Source of the DNA: Candidatus Poribacteria bacterium
GTDB taxonomy: Bacteria; Abyssobacteria; SURF-5
NCBI GenBank assembly: GCA_016215705.1
Contig: JACRIR010000077.1
Location: 1 to 45,264, forward strand
Length of the DNA: 45,264 nucleotides
Direction: 5' to 3'
Shown: one piece after another, positions 44,811 through 45,264 of the stretch
Layout: the number at the start of each line of letters is the position of its first letter
Position numbering within the stretch: the stretch's first letter is position 1
Program-made: the position numbers and the translations under genes
Notes under the pieces: generated by a model
Seen by the model: only the letters and a program-made list of their open reading frames with translations
What the model was told of the DNA's origin: nothing
Databases searched by the model: none

Positions 44811-44904
44811 AGTCGAGCCCCTCTCTCCCAACCACTACGCGATTCTGTTGACGCGAACTGCGCGAAACACTCCCGCATAAGAGAGAAAAAATGGAGGCCT
44901 TCTC

Positions 44905-45264
44905 ATGGTCGAGGAAATAGCGGCAAATCTGTACCGGCTCGAAATCCCCCTTCCCGGAAACCCGTTGAAAAGCATCAATTCATATGTCATAAAGGGATCG
45001 GCTCGCAATCTTATCGTTGATACAGGGATGAATCGCAAAGTCTGCATGGAGGTCATGCGGGAAGGTTTGGGCAAACTTGCAGTCGACCTGAGCGCGACCG
45101 ACTTCTTCGTCACACATCTGCACGCCGACCATTTCGGCCTCGTCGCCGAACTGGCGACGGACACCTCGAAAGTCTACTTCAACAAGCCCGATGCCGAACA
45201 CATATTCTATACCGACGGCTGGAACGATATGATCAGCTTTGCCGGCTTGAACGGCTTCCCCGAA
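44905..45264 (+). CDS. MBL-fold metallo-hydrolase, 3'-truncated by window edge
   Basis: First 120 residues of a metallo-beta-lactamase-fold hydrolase. NLYRLEIPLPGNPLKSINSY and LIVDTGMN are the usual first strands, and THLHADHFG supplies the HxHxDH dinuclear metal site. It starts at the ATG at 44905 with GGAGG 7 nt upstream and runs off the right end. Glyoxalase II-like or lactonase-like functions are common in this family; the specific one cannot be told from the fragment. Confidence 0.92.
   Translation, partial: MVEEIAANLYRLEIPLPGNPLKSINSYVIKGSARNLIVDTGMNRKVCMEVMREGLGKLAVDLSATDFFVTHLHADHFGLVAELATDTSKVYFNKPDAEHIFYTDGWNDMISFAGLNGFPE

Overview
The window looks like a chromosome segment from a Gram-negative bacterium of an environmental, poorly cultivated lineage. 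The evidence is a lipoprotein with a lipobox, a Tat-dependent periplasmic oxidoreductase, an alternative complex III (ACIII), sensor proteins with FHA domains, paired enzymes of the alkaline phosphatase superfamily, and many dispersed palindromic and purine-rich repeats. The gene mix recalls Deltaproteobacteria-like or candidate-phylum genomes. No rRNA or marker gene lets me name a phylum, so this placement is inference. Both ends are cut through genes: an RlmD/TrmA-type rRNA methyltransferase on the left and an MBL-fold hydrolase on the right. I saw no tRNA, rRNA, CRISPR array, transposase or prophage gene.

Layout. 1-4.3 kb: RNA methyltransferase carrying an in-frame 51-nt tandem repeat, then an FHA-GAF-histidine kinase converging with a membrane HD-domain protein that lacks the GYP motif. 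4.8-10.3 kb: PduO-type cobalamin adenosyltransferase, an SDR oxidoreductase, a GH51 arabinofuranosidase and a YicI-type GH31 alpha-xylosidase, separated by purine-rich repeats. The two glycosidases suggest cytoplasmic release of arabinose and xylose from short oligosaccharides. 10.5-12.1 kb: an orphan DNA adenine methyltransferase split by one frameshift. 12.2-19.8 kb (minus strand): SDR epimerase, PlsC-like acyltransferase, ATP sulfurylase, AP-superfamily enzyme, APS kinase, second AP-superfamily enzyme. Together these can make PAPS, but no sulfotransferase is present. 20-31.9 kb: a coiled-coil protein, an acyl-CoA dehydrogenase with a possible structured leader, an LEA-type lipoprotein, ClpB, a twin-FHA protein, an enolase-superfamily dehydratase, an orphan flagellin-like protein and PrmA.

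32.2-41.4 kb is the most interesting block. Two CydA-like membrane proteins, each ending in a monohaem cytochrome c domain, lead an otherwise recognisable ACIII operon (pentahaem ActA, Mo/FeS fusion ActB, NrfD-like ActC, DUF3341 ActD, NrfD-like ActF). No separate ActE is present; the two fused cytochrome c domains are candidates for its role, or for a built-in terminal oxidase module. A 22-23 bp perfect hairpin, present in three near-identical copies plus a diverged fourth, sits between actA and actB. A rubredoxin, aspartase and ferritin-like operon follows (41.4-43.6 kb), then a GT2 glycosyltransferase and the partial MBL hydrolase.

All domain and residue assignments are by eye from motifs. 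Promoters and RNA structures are low to moderate confidence.
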